Numbered from the stretch's first letter, positions 7,687 to 16,823 are shown. The stretch: DNA of 64,000 nucleotides from Cohnella thailandensis (GCF_014212135.1 NZ_JACJVQ010000032.1:62001-126000), one strand, 5' to 3'. The notes: generated by a model from the letters alone, not told the origin. Translations and numbers: made by a program.

Positions 7687-9243
7687 TCAGCGCTCCTTTT
7701 CGTCCATGCTTTTATTCGGATCGAGAATATCTTTGCTTGTTTTCCTCGGCGGCGTAACCATCTTAGGGTTTTGCCGTTCCGAGTCGAGCGTTTGCAGAAG
7801 TCCTGGCCGCTTGTTCATCCACCAAAGGGGTCCGCGTATCAGCAAATCCTTAAGTCCTTGAAAGATGCCGGGAACGAGCGGGCTGAGGTAAGGGATGCCG
7901 AAGGACTTCAAGGACAACAGATGGTTCGCGATAAGGATCAATCCGATCATGACGCCATACAAACCGAAAATTCCCGCCATGAAGATGAGCGGAAACCGGA
8001 GAAGACGAAGGGCCAGCGCCGCGTTGTAGGCCGGCGTCGCGAACGAGCCGATCGTGGTGAGCGCAATGATGACGACGGTAATGGGACTGGCGAAGCCGGC
8101 GGCTACGGCCGCTTGTCCGATGACGAGCACGCCGACGATAGAGAGCGCTCCGCCGACTTGTTGCGGCAAGCGGATCGTCGCCTCCCGAAGCACTTCCATG
8201 GATATTTCCATAATCAGCACTTCGACCACCGCCGGAAACGGGACGCCGGCCCGGCCGCCTGCGACCGCCACCGCGAACTCCGTCGGAATCAGCTCCGGAT
8301 TGAAGGAGATGATGGCTACGTAAAGCGAGGGGAAGACCAAGGAGAACATAAGAGCTACCAGCCTTGCCATCCGGACCGCGCTCATAAGCAGGAATCTCTC
8401 CGTGTAGTCTTCGACGGTCTGATAGAATTGGCTGAAGACGGTCGGGACTATCAAGGCTAGAGGGGATCCGTCCACGAGGATGGCGACGCGCCCTTCGGCC
8501 AGATTGGCGACAACCTTGTCGGGCCGCTCGGTGTTCTGCACTTGAGGGAACGGCGATATGTGATTGTCTTCGATGAACTGCTCCAAATAGCCGGTATCCA
8601 AAATAATGTCCGTATCGATGTTGGAGAGCCGCTTCTTCACTTCGGCAACCAGATCCGGATTCGTAAGTCCCTCTATGTAGCAAACCGCGACGGAGGATTG
8701 GGTTCTGCGGCCGATTTCCATCATGTTGATGCGAAGGTCGGGCGATTGAAGCCGATATCGGATCAAGGATAAATTCGTGCCGAGCGGTTCGATAAAGCCT
8801 TCCCGCGGACCGCGAATGACCTGCTCGGTAGCCGGTTGTTCGATGCCTCTCTTCTCGATATGCCGGGTTTCGAGCACGATCGCGTCCTTTACGCCTTCCA
8901 CGACGAGGACCGATTGGCCGCGGATCAAGCCGTCGATCCACTTAGCCGGCTTTTTCTCCAAACGGGCTAAGCTGTAATAGAGAACATCGTTAACGAGAAC
9001 ATGCTCCAGCCGTTCGGGCGGAATATCCTCGTTCGCCAGATGAGGCGGCAAATACATCACCGCTTTGAGGATATCCTTGTTTAGCATGCTCGGGTCGACC
9101 ATGTTGCTGAAGCAGAAGAGCACGGCCGGGTGTCGGCCGAACACATGGAACGGGCGCATCGAGAAGTCGTCGTTCTCTCCGCATTGGCCGTTGATAAAAG
9201 CAATCTTATCCTCCAGAGAAGCTAGCGAATTCGTCGTTGTCAT
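7687..9243 (-). CDS. GerA family spore germination protein (A subunit)
   Basis: 518 residues from ATG at 9243, or 539 from an upstream in-frame ATG at 9306; the shorter form is preferred because GGAGA lies eight bases before it, while the longer form adds a basic, poorly conserved tail. N-terminal soluble domain (to about 280) contains the family's RGPREGFIEPLGTNLSLIR segment; the C-terminal part has four to five membrane helices including FPAVVEVLIMEISMEVLREA and the PAYNAALALRLLRFP region. It is the largest subunit of the germinant receptor in the spore inner membrane and the first gene of the operon. Expression is expected late in the forespore, but I could not find a convincing sigma-G promoter upstream. 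Confidence 0.93.
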   Translation of the reverse strand: MTTTNSLASLEDKIAFINGQCGENDDFSMRPFHVFGRHPAVLFCFSNMVDPSMLNKDILKAVMYLPPHLANEDIPPERLEHVLVNDVLYYSLARLEKKPAKWIDGLIRGQSVLVVEGVKDAIVLETRHIEKRGIEQPATEQVIRGPREGFIEPLGTNLSLIRYRLQSPDLRINMMEIGRRTQSSVAVCYIEGLTNPDLVAEVKKRLSNIDTDIILDTGYLEQFIEDNHISPFPQVQNTERPDKVVANLAEGRVAILVDGSPLALIVPTVFSQFYQTVEDYTERFLLMSAVRMARLVALMFSLVFPSLYVAIISFNPELIPTEFAVAVAGGRAGVPFPAVVEVLIMEISMEVLREATIRLPQQVGGALSIVGVLVIGQAAVAAGFASPITVVIIALTTIGSFATPAYNAALALRLLRFPLIFMAGIFGLYGVMIGLILIANHLLSLKSFGIPYLSPLVPGIFQGLKDLLIRGPLWWMNKRPGLLQTLDSERQNPKMVTPPRKTSKDILDPNKSMDEKER

Positions 9244-9380
9244 GCTCGTTCTCCGCTTTCCCGATCGTATTTTGCGCTGACCGTGCGCGCGATTCGATTC
9301 ATTCACTCAGCTTAGACAATTCGACATTCCTTTAAACGAATCGACGGGCGGATTCCATTTTGCAGAAGGTTGTATTAAAG

Positions 9381-9410
9381 TTACAGAAGGGCTAAGCCGC
9401 TTGATATATA
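9381..9410 (+). promoter_or_regulatory. Candidate promoter for the GNAT gene
   Basis: TTACAG (9381-9386), 18-base spacer, TATATA (9405-9410), 29 bases before the ATG at 9439. The rest of the 9244-9438 intergenic stretch shows nothing I can name. Confidence 0.4.
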
Positions 9411-9438
9411 ACGATAGCTTAAGGAGCTGGGGAAGAGC

Positions 9439-10119
9439 ATGCTGGAATACCGTAAAATCGAATCCGTGGAAGATCCCTATTTTGCGAAAATGCACCGGTT
9501 GATGGGAGAAGTGTTCCCGCCTGAAGAGGTATTGGCGTTCGAGCTGTGGAGAGAACCTCTGCTCGATCCGACGATCCAAGTTTATGTGGCCGTTCATGAA
9601 GGAGAGGTCGTCGGCGCGACGGAATACCGCTATCGCCCCGAGCTTCGGGTCGCCATGACGGACTTCACGATTATCGGCAGAACGGGCCTCGGAATCGGCC
9701 GCTTCTTGATGGTAGAGCGCGAGAAGCATCTGAAGCGGCTGGAGCGGGAGTCCGGCGTGCCGTCGCTCGGCATGTTCGCCGAAATCTATAATCCGGAAGC
9801 GGATGCCACGGCCGCTCTAACGTTCGGTTCCGTGCAGCCGATGCACCCGTCGGTCCGCCGCGAGGTGCTGTCCCATGTCGGTTACAAGAAGCTGGACATC
9901 CCTTACGTGCATCCGTCTTGGGACCATGAAGGCAAAGCCGTGCAAGGATTGGACTTCTGCTTCCGCCCGGCGGACGACGGCGCGGAAGCGCTGCCGGCTT
10001 CGCTCCCCGCTCGCTTTCTTCGGTGGTACTATTCCGCGCTGCCCAATAAGCCGCGAGAGTGGGAAGAAATGATGACGGAGCTGGAGAAGAAAGACTCGGT
10101 CGCCTTGTTGCCTCTTTAA
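9439..10119 (+). CDS. GNAT-like acyltransferase of unknown substrate
   Basis: 226 residues. The N-terminal half reads as a GNAT fold: FAKMHRLMGEVFPPEEV (first helices), IQVYVAVHEGEVVGATEYRY (central strands), then TGLGIGRFLMVEREKHLKRL in the place of the acetyl-CoA loop and helix. The glycine loop is not the canonical R/Q-x-x-G-x-G/A. The C-terminal third (after YKKLDIPYVHPSWDHEGKAV) has no motif I recognise. AAGGAG lies 12 bases before the ATG. The MBL-fold gene starts 27 bases after its stop, so the two may be co-transcribed. Confidence 0.65.
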   Translation: MLEYRKIESVEDPYFAKMHRLMGEVFPPEEVLAFELWREPLLDPTIQVYVAVHEGEVVGATEYRYRPELRVAMTDFTIIGRTGLGIGRFLMVEREKHLKRLERESGVPSLGMFAEIYNPEADATAALTFGSVQPMHPSVRREVLSHVGYKKLDIPYVHPSWDHEGKAVQGLDFCFRPADDGAEALPASLPARFLRWYYSALPNKPREWEEMMTELEKKDSVALLPL

Positions 10120-10146
10120 TCAAACAGGATGGGGAATGGACGGCAA

Positions 10147-10920
10147 ATGAAAATAACGATTCTCGGAAACGGAGATTCGCTTGGAACGCCTCGCGTCTAT
10201 TGCGGCTGCGAGGTGTGCGAGGAGGCGCGCGGCGGCGGAAGCAACGCAAGGCTTCGGCCGTCGGCGTGGCTGGAATGCGACGGCGAGGAGCCGCTGCTGT
10301 TGGATTGCGGACCGGACTGGCGCCGCCAGATGGAGAAGCTGTCGGTACGCAGCGTCTCCCAGGGGCTGCTGACCCACGCTCACTTCGATCACATCGGCGG
10401 GTTGGTGGAATGGGCCGACGCATGCCGCTGGCTGGATACGACGGCAACCGTATATACGCCTCAAGAGGTTATCGGGGAAGTGCTCGGCCGCTTTCCTTGG
10501 ATCGGCTCCCGGCTTCTGCTCGCGGCGAACGATGCCGGCATCGCGTACGGCGGGTGGAAGATCGTTCCCTGGAGAGTGAACCACGGCAAAAACGGCTATT
10601 CCTACGCCTATCGATTCGATCATGGGGAGAACGGAAAAAGCTGGGCGTATTGCTCGGACTCGTTCGATTTAAGCGAGGAGGAGAAAGCTCCGCTGCGCGG
10701 AGTCGATCTTCTTGTGCTGGGGACGAGCTATTATAAGGAGCCTTACGAACGAGAGACTCGCTCTCTGTACGACGTGGTCGAGGGGGTGGAGCTGGTCCGG
10801 GAGACGGGAGCGAAGCAGGCCGTCTTCACGCACCTCTCCCATGACATCGACGTTCGGAAGGATTACGGGCTGCCTTCGTACGTAAAGCTTGCAAGCGAAG
10901 GTCTCGTTATAACGATCTAA
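10147..10920 (+). CDS. MBL-fold metallo-hydrolase (PhnP-like)
   Basis: 257 residues from the ATG at 10147 (an in-frame ATG at 10129 has no ribosome binding site; GGGGAA is well placed for 10147). It opens with MKITILGNGDSLGTPRVYCGCEVCEEA, the beginning typical of PhnP-type cyclic phosphodiesterases, including the Cys pair CGCEVC that can bind a structural zinc. The metal-binding motif is THAHFDHIGG (H-x-H-x-D-H), later ligands include D in YCSDSFD and H in FTHLSHDID. Members hydrolyse phosphodiester or related bonds using two metal ions. No phn genes are nearby, so the substrate is open. Confidence 0.85.
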   Translation: MKITILGNGDSLGTPRVYCGCEVCEEARGGGSNARLRPSAWLECDGEEPLLLDCGPDWRRQMEKLSVRSVSQGLLTHAHFDHIGGLVEWADACRWLDTTATVYTPQEVIGEVLGRFPWIGSRLLLAANDAGIAYGGWKIVPWRVNHGKNGYSYAYRFDHGENGKSWAYCSDSFDLSEEEKAPLRGVDLLVLGTSYYKEPYERETRSLYDVVEGVELVRETGAKQAVFTHLSHDIDVRKDYGLPSYVKLASEGLVITI

Positions 10921-10942
10921 TATTGAGAGCCTCGCCGATCGG

Positions 10943-11602
10943 CTAATCCCGGCAGCGAATCACGAGCAGCCGGCCTTCTCCGAGATGCACCGTTCCGGAC
11001 GGCCCGGCCAGCAGATTGCTGACGCCAAGAGACATCCCGATTCGAAGCGTCGCCTCGTTCAGCGGGTAGACGAAGCCCTCGAGCGTTATCCCGCCGGCAA
11101 CGGGAGTCAGAGGGAGCAGCGAGACGACGGGGAATCGGTCGCTTGCCTGCAGCCGTCTGCTGCCGGGACCGGTAAGGATGCCGATCTCGTTGTTCTCGTC
11201 GCAGAGCAGCGCCTCGCAGCCTTCGGATTCGGCCAAGGCGAGCAGGTGAACGTTCGCCAGGCTATGGTCGAAGCGGGTTCCCAAGCCGCCGACGATCAGG
11301 ACGCGCTTATAGCCGCGACCGACGGCTTCGCGAAGGGCGAGCTCGGTATCCGTCCAATCCTTGTCGATCGGATCGAAGGAGAGGCATTCGTCCGCAACCG
11401 ATCGGACGAGCCGCAGCTGCTCTTCGCCGATCGAATCGAAGTCGCCGAGCGCAAGGTGAGGCTTTATTCCATGCTCGGCCAGGAATAGCGCTCCGCGATC
11501 GGCTCCGATCAAATAATCGCCGTCCCGAATCAGCTGCAGCGACCAGTCGCCTAAATGACCTCCTGTATAGATTAGGGCGCGTTTCGACGATTCAGTCGTC
11601 AT
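10943..11602 (-). CDS. thiN: Thiamine pyrophosphokinase (thiamine diphosphokinase)
   Basis: 219 residues from ATG 11602, chosen because AGGAGG lies nine bases upstream; the frame is open to 11647. The catalytic domain shows YLIGADRGALFL, LALGDFDSI and DKDWTDTELALREAVGRGYKRVLIVGGLGTRFDHSLAN, the three conserved blocks of the TPK family that hold ATP, magnesium and the thiamine hydroxyl. The C-terminal beta-sandwich domain binds thiamine. It transfers pyrophosphate from ATP to thiamine, giving the cofactor that pyruvate dehydrogenase E1, encoded 2 kb away, needs. Divergent from the phosphatase gene. Confidence 0.92.
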   Translation of the reverse strand: MTTESSKRALIYTGGHLGDWSLQLIRDGDYLIGADRGALFLAEHGIKPHLALGDFDSIGEEQLRLVRSVADECLSFDPIDKDWTDTELALREAVGRGYKRVLIVGGLGTRFDHSLANVHLLALAESEGCEALLCDENNEIGILTGPGSRRLQASDRFPVVSLLPLTPVAGGITLEGFVYPLNEATLRIGMSLGVSNLLAGPSGTVHLGEGRLLVIRCRD

Positions 11603-11716
11603 GGGGTTGAATCCTCCTATTAGGGAATGCCGGTGCCCGAATGCCATCGGATGGACGGCACAGGCGCGATTTTCTTATCAGTATACCTTAGAAAAAGAAA
11701 CGAAAGGAAGACAACC

Positions 11717-12187
11717 ATGTCTTATTCGGTATTGTTCGTCTGTTTAGGGAACATCTGCCGTTCCCCGATGGCCGAAGCGGTATTCCGCGACAAAGCCTCG
11801 AAGGCCGGCCTTAGGGAAGTCGAGATCGACTCCGCCGGAACGGGAGATTGGCATGTCGGCAAGCCGCCTCACGAAGGGACGCGGGCGATCCTGGATACGA
11901 ACCTCATTTCGTATGACGGCATGCGCGCGCGCAAGCTGAAGGCGGAAGACGGCGAGAAATTCGATTTAATCGTGGCGATGGATACGAATAACGAGCGCGA
12001 TATCCGATCGATCATAGGCTCGAATACGCGAGCGGAGGTCATTCGATTCCTCTCCTTGGTACCCGAGAAGGGGATCGACGACGTTCCCGATCCGTATTAT
12101 ACCGGCAACTTCGAGGAAGTGTACGAGATGGTCGGGGAAGGGTGCGATCGATTGATCGCAAGAATAGCAAGCCGCCAGAACGGTTAG
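11717..12187 (+). CDS. Low-molecular-weight protein-tyrosine phosphatase
   Basis: 156 residues from ATG 11717 (AAAGGAAG eight bases upstream; the open frame extends to 11627 but that part is not conserved). The catalytic P-loop is VLFVCLGNICRSPMAEA (C-x5-R-S near residues 9-16) and the acid/base aspartate is in DDVPDPYYTG. Family members dephosphorylate tyrosine residues of cytosolic proteins; in Bacillus the relative YfkJ is linked to stress resistance. It is a single-gene unit ending in a strong bidirectional terminator. Confidence 0.92.
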   Translation: MSYSVLFVCLGNICRSPMAEAVFRDKASKAGLREVEIDSAGTGDWHVGKPPHEGTRAILDTNLISYDGMRARKLKAEDGEKFDLIVAMDTNNERDIRSIIGSNTRAEVIRFLSLVPEKGIDDVPDPYYTGNFEEVYEMVGEGCDRLIARIASRQNG

Positions 12188-12194
12188 ACGGGAA

Positions 12195-12222
12195 GGGGCT
12201 GTCCCATCGGGACAGCCCCTTT
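12195..12222. terminator. Bidirectional intrinsic terminator
   Basis: GGGGCTGTCCC (12195-12205) and GGGACAGCCCC (12209-12219) form a perfect 11-bp stem with a three-base loop, TTT on the plus side and AA on the other. It separates the convergent phosphatase and esterase genes. Confidence 0.85.
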
Positions 12223-12234
12223 GACCTATATCGC

Positions 12235-12981
12235 TTACATATGAGCATCCGGGCCCATGAACGCGCCGAGCGCTTCGGGCAGCTCCGATTGCCAGAAGCC
12301 CCATTTGTGCTCGCCGTCCTTTTCCCGATAATCGACATAGGCGCCTCTAGCCTCGAGGACCTTTCGGGCCGTCCGGTTCAATTCGACGAAATTATACGTT
12401 CCGTGATCCGTTTGATAGTCGACCTCCCGGAGGCCGACCGTCATCCAGAGCGACAGCATCGATAAATCCTGGAAGGATTGAATCTCCCGCAAAATCTCAT
12501 CATAATAAGCGCCTGACAACGACAAGATGCGGGTAAATAATTGGGGATAGCGGAGCGCGAGGGAGAGGCTGACGGCGCCGCCGAGAGAATCTCCGGCAAG
12601 AAGCCTTTCTTCCGGCGTACGGCGAACGGAAAATCTCTCTTCCACGTAAGGGAGGAGCTCCTCGGCAAAAAATCGCACGTAGTTCGAATGGCGATCGCCG
12701 TCCGTCCGATATTCCGAAGTCCGGTAATGTTTGTTGACGTCGACGCCGACAATAATATAAGGGTCCCAATCCTCTTCGAGAATGAGGCGGTGGGAGATAG
12801 TCGCGACACGCCCGAAGTTGAAGAAATCCTCGCCGTCCTGACAGTAGACGACGGGATAGCTTAGCAATTCCTGATAGCCCGGGGGCAAATAGACTCGAAT
12901 CGTGCGCGTTCCTTCTTCTAATAATCGGCTCGGCACCTCGTGCCGCACGATCGTTCGTTTGGTTAGGGAAATGTCGCTCAT
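12235..12981 (-). CDS. Alpha/beta-hydrolase esterase (enterochelin-esterase-like)
   Basis: 248 residues from ATG 12981, nine bases after AAAGGAAGGA; the frame is open further upstream without conservation. The nucleophile elbow is LLAGDSLGGAVSLSLALRYP (G-x-S-x-G), with the oxyanion region VYCQDGEDFFNFGR and the catalytic His in DGEHKWGFWQSELPEAL. The layout matches the 'putative esterase' family (esterase D/Fes/YbbA relatives) that act on siderophore esters or short acyl esters. No signal peptide, so it is intracellular. The substrate cannot be inferred from neighbours. Confidence 0.85.
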   Translation of the reverse strand: MSDISLTKRTIVRHEVPSRLLEEGTRTIRVYLPPGYQELLSYPVVYCQDGEDFFNFGRVATISHRLILEEDWDPYIIVGVDVNKHYRTSEYRTDGDRHSNYVRFFAEELLPYVEERFSVRRTPEERLLAGDSLGGAVSLSLALRYPQLFTRILSLSGAYYDEILREIQSFQDLSMLSLWMTVGLREVDYQTDHGTYNFVELNRTARKVLEARGAYVDYREKDGEHKWGFWQSELPEALGAFMGPDAHM

Positions 12982-13248
12982 CTGGCGGATCCTTCCTTTC
13001 TTGGAGATAATTCTACGTATGGCGAACCACCGGCATGGGTACACCATAGGGAAGAGTGGAGGGATTTGTCAATATGCAAATCTCGCGCCCGCGGCTCCTG
13101 AAAACCGTTTGCAAAGGATGGCAATGGAACGCCGATAAGCCGAAGCCCTTGAGCGCGAACGGAATGTAAGCTATTTCACTGTTAATTGTATCACTGTGTT
13201 ATACATGTATTGAAATTCTGTACTATAAACATTTTGGCGGACATAGTT
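12982..13248. other. Intergenic stretch upstream of the pdh regulatory region
   Basis: Between the esterase start and the pdh promoter lie about 270 bases that become AT-rich toward the right. I find no ORF with a ribosome binding site and no strong hairpin here; the recognisable signals begin at 13249. Confidence 0.5.
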
Positions 13249-13280
13249 AAGATAAATCAATAAAAATGCCGATTTATCTT
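13249..13280. promoter_or_regulatory. Perfect inverted repeat abutting the pdh promoter
   Basis: AAGATAAATC (13249-13258) and GATTTATCTT (13271-13280) are perfect 10-bp arms around a 12-base AT-rich centre; the last T is also the first base of the -35 box. Its position suggests an operator or an upstream activator site for the pdh operon. The regulator is unknown. Confidence 0.5.
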
Positions 13281-13309
13281 TGACCAATCGAGTTATACAG
13301 GTTTATAAT
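13280..13309 (+). promoter_or_regulatory. Sigma-A promoter of the pdhABCD operon
   Basis: TTGACC (13280-13285), 18-base spacer, TATAAT (13304-13309). Transcription would start near 13316, giving a leader of about 45 bases with GAGGTGAG before the ATG. Confidence 0.7.
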
Positions 13310-13360
13310 AATCCTATAACAGAAACTCCTCTTCCACAATTCTAGACGAGGTGAGCGATA

Positions 13361-14464
13361 ATGAGCAAAGGTTCTTTGGACGCTCCGGCTAAGCCGGTTA
13401 ACTCTCTTACGCACGAGGTGCACTCGGAAGATGTAACCCCGCTGCAAGTATTGTCTCCGGAAGGCGAAGTCGTCAATCCGGAATTCATGCCGGATCTGAC
13501 GGACGAACAGCTTAAGGAAGTCATGTACCGCATGGTCTTCACCCGCGCATGGGACGATCGCGCGATCAACCTGGGACGTCAAGGACGCCTGGGCTTCTAC
13601 GCGCCGGTCTCCGGCCAAGAAGGCACGATGGTAGGCAGCGAATACGCCCTGACGAAGGACGACTTCGTCTGCCCGGGCTACCGCGACATGCCGCAGCTCG
13701 TATGGCACGGTCTTCCGCTGTATCAAGCATTCCTGTACTCCCGCGGCCACCAGCACGGCGGTCAAATTCCGGAAGGCGTGAACGTTCTGATGCCGCAGAT
13801 CATTATCGGCGCTCAGATCCTGCACGCAACCGGCATCGCGATGGGCTTCAAGCTGAAGGGCGAGAAGCGCGTTGCCATCACGTACACGGGCGACGGCGGC
13901 TCCTCGGAAGGCGATTTCTACGAAGGGCTTAACTATGCCGGCTCCTTCAAGCTTCCGGTTATTTACTTCGTACAGAACAACGGCTATGCGATCACGACGC
14001 CGTTCGCCAAGCAAACGGGCGCTCAATCCATCGCCCACAAGGCGCTGGCTGCCGGCATCCGCGGCCTGCAGATCGACGGCATGGACGTTCTCGCGGTTAT
14101 CTACGCGGTTCAGCAAGCGGCCGCGATCGCTCGCGACGGCGGCGGCGCCACGCTGATCGAAGCGCTGACGTACCGTTTCCGTCCGCACTCGATGTCCGAC
14201 GACGCGACCAAGTACCGCACGAAGGAAGAAGAGCAGGAGTGGAGCCTGAGAGATCCTCTGATCCGCTTCGGCAAGTTCCTGGAGGCGAAGGGACTCTGGT
14301 CCGAAGAAGACACCGCGCGCGTCAGAGAAGAAGCGAAGAACGCGGTCAACGAGCACATCAAGAAAGCCGAGCAAACCGAGAAGATGACGGTTCCCGGCCT
14401 GATCGACAGCATGTTCGAAACGACGCCGGCTCATCTCGAAGAGCAAAAAGCGGATTTCCAATAA
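13361..14464 (+). CDS. pdhA: Pyruvate dehydrogenase E1 component, alpha subunit
   Basis: 367 residues, matching Bacillus PdhA. Thiamine diphosphate binding motif YTGDGGSSEGDFYEGLNYAGSFKLPVIYFVQNN (GDG...NN, about residues 172-207); substrate-side FYAPVSGQEGTMVG and the PGYRDMPQLVWHG segment are conserved; the phosphorylation-loop region RFRPHSMSDD is present. With PdhB it decarboxylates pyruvate and passes the acetyl group to the lipoyl arm of E2. First gene of a four-gene operon (gaps of 39, 28 and 3 bases). Codons strongly favour C-ending forms such as CGC and GGC, as expected of highly expressed genes. Confidence 0.97.
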   Translation: MSKGSLDAPAKPVNSLTHEVHSEDVTPLQVLSPEGEVVNPEFMPDLTDEQLKEVMYRMVFTRAWDDRAINLGRQGRLGFYAPVSGQEGTMVGSEYALTKDDFVCPGYRDMPQLVWHGLPLYQAFLYSRGHQHGGQIPEGVNVLMPQIIIGAQILHATGIAMGFKLKGEKRVAITYTGDGGSSEGDFYEGLNYAGSFKLPVIYFVQNNGYAITTPFAKQTGAQSIAHKALAAGIRGLQIDGMDVLAVIYAVQQAAAIARDGGGATLIEALTYRFRPHSMSDDATKYRTKEEEQEWSLRDPLIRFGKFLEAKGLWSEEDTARVREEAKNAVNEHIKKAEQTEKMTVPGLIDSMFETTPAHLEEQKADFQ

Positions 14465-14503
14465 TCGAATAGCCGATAAACCATAGATGGGAGAGTTAGC
14501 AGC

Positions 14504-15481
14504 ATGGCACAAATGAATATGATCGAAGCCATTAAAGACGCGATGCGAGTCGAGCTTCGGCGCGACCCGAACGTGCTGATCTTCGGCGAAGACGTCGGTC
14601 ACGTCGGCGGCGTCTTCCGCGCAACCGAAGGACTTCAAGCGGAGTTCGGCGAGAATCGCGTATTCGATACTCCGCTCGCCGAGTCCGCTATCGGAGGTCT
14701 CGCCGTCGGTCTGGGCACGCAGGGATTCCGCCCGATCGCCGAGATTCAGTTCGTCGGGTTCATCTACGAAGCGCTTGACCAAATGTTCGTTCAAGCGGCT
14801 CGCATGCGTTATCGTTCCGGCGGACGCTACAACGCGCCGATCGTCTTCCGCACGCCGTTCGGCGGCGGCGTCAAGGCGGCCGAGCTCCACACCGACTCGC
14901 TCGAAGGACTCGCCATTCAGACCCCGGGCATCAAGGTCATCGTGCCTTCGAATCCTTACGACGCCAAGGGACTTCTGATTTCGGCCATCCGCGACAACGA
15001 TCCCGTATTCTTCATGGAGCATCTGAACTTATACCGCGCATTCCGCGATGAAGTGCCGGAAGGCGAGTACACCGTTCCGATCGGCAAGGCGAACGTCGTT
15101 CGCGAAGGAACGGACGTTACGATCATCGCATACGGACTTATGGTCCATACGGCGAAGAAGGCCGCGGACGAGCTGGCCAAGGAAGGCATCAACGCCGAAA
15201 TTATCGATCTTCGCACGCTGATGCCGCTCGATATCGACACCATCGTGGAATCGATCAAGAAGACGAACCGCGCGATCGTCGTTCAGGAAGCCCAGAAGAC
15301 TTCCGGCGCCGCCGCCGAAGTCATCGCCCAGATCAACGAGAAGGCTATTCTTCATCTCGAAGCGCCGGTCCTTCGCTGCGCGGGCCCGGATACCGTTTAT
15401 CCGTTCGCGCAAATCGAAGACGCTTGGCTTCCTACTCCGGCTCGCATCGTGAAGACGGCGAAGCAAGTGCTGGAGTTCTAA
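14504..15481 (+). CDS. pdhB: Pyruvate dehydrogenase E1 component, beta subunit
   Basis: 325 residues, the exact length of Bacillus PdhB. Conserved blocks: MIEAIKDAMRVELRRDPNVLIFGEDVGHVGGVFRAT (with the Glu that activates thiamine diphosphate), FDTPLAESAIGGLAVGLGTQGFRPIAEIQF, and the transketolase C-terminal domain starting near residue 195. Forms the alpha2-beta2 E1 enzyme with PdhA. GGGAGAG is seven to eight bases from the ATG. Confidence 0.97.
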   Translation: MAQMNMIEAIKDAMRVELRRDPNVLIFGEDVGHVGGVFRATEGLQAEFGENRVFDTPLAESAIGGLAVGLGTQGFRPIAEIQFVGFIYEALDQMFVQAARMRYRSGGRYNAPIVFRTPFGGGVKAAELHTDSLEGLAIQTPGIKVIVPSNPYDAKGLLISAIRDNDPVFFMEHLNLYRAFRDEVPEGEYTVPIGKANVVREGTDVTIIAYGLMVHTAKKAADELAKEGINAEIIDLRTLMPLDIDTIVESIKKTNRAIVVQEAQKTSGAAAEVIAQINEKAILHLEAPVLRCAGPDTVYPFAQIEDAWLPTPARIVKTAKQVLEF

Positions 15482-15509
15482 TATCGCGCATAAGACAGGA
15501 GGATTCGAC

Positions 15510-16823
15510 GTGGCTCGATTCGAATATCGTTTCCCCGAGCTCGGAGAAGGATTGCACGAAGGCGAAATCGTCAAGATGCACATCGCTCCGGGGCAGTCGG
15601 TAACAGACGAAGACATTATCATGGAAGTGCAGAACGATAAAGCAATCGTAGAAGTTCCTTGCCCGGTTAACGGGAAAGTGCTCGAAGTATTCGGCAAGGA
15701 TGGCCAAGTCATGCACGTTGGCGACGTCGTCGCGATTATCGAAGCGGAAGGCGAGCTTCCGGAATCGATCCACGCTTCCGACGCGGGCTCCGCATCCGAA
15801 GGCAACGCGGCAACGGGCGGCGCCGACACGCAAGGCCAGCCTGCCCAAGCTCCGGCTGCGGCTCCGGCGGCGGAAGCCAAGCCTGCCAACGCCGTCGTGC
15901 TGGCAACGCCAAGCATTCGCAAGTTTGCCCGCGAGAAAGGCGTAGCGATCGCCGAAGTGAGCGGCACCGGCAAGAACGGGCGCATCACCCGCGACGACGT
16001 TCTCGCTTACGCTCAAGGCGGCGCTCCGGCGGCTAACGCGGCGCCTGCCGCTTCCGCAACGCCGGCGGCGGCCGGACAAGCCGCGGCCGCTCCCGCCGCG
16101 AAGACGGTTCAAGTCGGTACCGGCGTCGAAGAGCGCGTACCGTTCAAGGGCATCCGCAAGGCGATCGCGAACGCGATGGTCAAGTCGGTCTATACGGCTC
16201 CGCACGTTACCTTGATGGACGAAGTGGACGTGACCGCTCTCGTGGCTCTGCGTTCCCGCGCCAAGCCGGTTGCCGAGAAGAAGGGCGTCAAGCTGACGTA
16301 CCTGCCGTTCATCGTGAAGGCGCTCGTCGCCGCTTGCCGCGAATTCCCGGTCATGAACGCGACGATCGACGAAGCGGCTAACGAGATCGTCTACAAGAAG
16401 TTCTACAACATCGGCATCGCGACCGATACCGACAACGGGCTTATCGTTCCGGTCATCCACGAAGCGGACCGCAAGAACATCTGGACCGTAGCTAACGAGA
16501 TTCGCGACCTGGCCGTTCGCGGACGCGACGGCAAGCTTGCTCCTGCCGAGATGAAGGGCGGCACGATCTCGATCACGAACATCGGCTCCGCCGGCGGCAT
16601 GTTCTTCACGCCGGTCATCAACTTCCCGGAAGTCGCGATTCTCGGAACGGGACGCATCTCCGAGAAGCCGGTCATCAAGAACGGCGAGATCGTCGCCGCT
16701 CCGATGATGGCTCTGTCGCTTAGCTTCGATCACCGTATCGTCGACGGCGCAACCGCTCAGAATTTCATGAACTACATCAAGCAGCTGCTCGCGGATCCCG
16801 AGCTGCTCGTCATGGAGGTATAA
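15510..16823 (+). CDS. pdhC: Dihydrolipoamide acetyltransferase, E2 core of pyruvate dehydrogenase
   Basis: 437 residues with a GTG start after AGGAGG. Domains: one lipoyl domain (1-77) with lipoate attached to K44 in VQNDKAIVEV; an Ala/Pro-rich flexible linker (about 90-125); the E1/E3-binding domain (TPSIRKFAREKGVAIAEV, about 132-165); a second Ala-rich linker (about 172-200); and the catalytic domain ending with DHRIVDG, where H408 and D412 act in acetyl transfer to CoA. It forms the core of the complex. Only one lipoyl domain, as in Bacillus. Confidence 0.97.
   Translation: MARFEYRFPELGEGLHEGEIVKMHIAPGQSVTDEDIIMEVQNDKAIVEVPCPVNGKVLEVFGKDGQVMHVGDVVAIIEAEGELPESIHASDAGSASEGNAATGGADTQGQPAQAPAAAPAAEAKPANAVVLATPSIRKFAREKGVAIAEVSGTGKNGRITRDDVLAYAQGGAPAANAAPAASATPAAAGQAAAAPAAKTVQVGTGVEERVPFKGIRKAIANAMVKSVYTAPHVTLMDEVDVTALVALRSRAKPVAEKKGVKLTYLPFIVKALVAACREFPVMNATIDEAANEIVYKKFYNIGIATDTDNGLIVPVIHEADRKNIWTVANEIRDLAVRGRDGKLAPAEMKGGTISITNIGSAGGMFFTPVINFPEVAILGTGRISEKPVIKNGEIVAAPMMALSLSFDHRIVDGATAQNFMNYIKQLLADPELLVMEV

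Noticed and set aside
13274..15022. 582-codon ORF on the minus strand
   Set aside because: Antisense to pdhA and pdhB, covering the pdh promoter; long only because of the biased codons of highly expressed genes.
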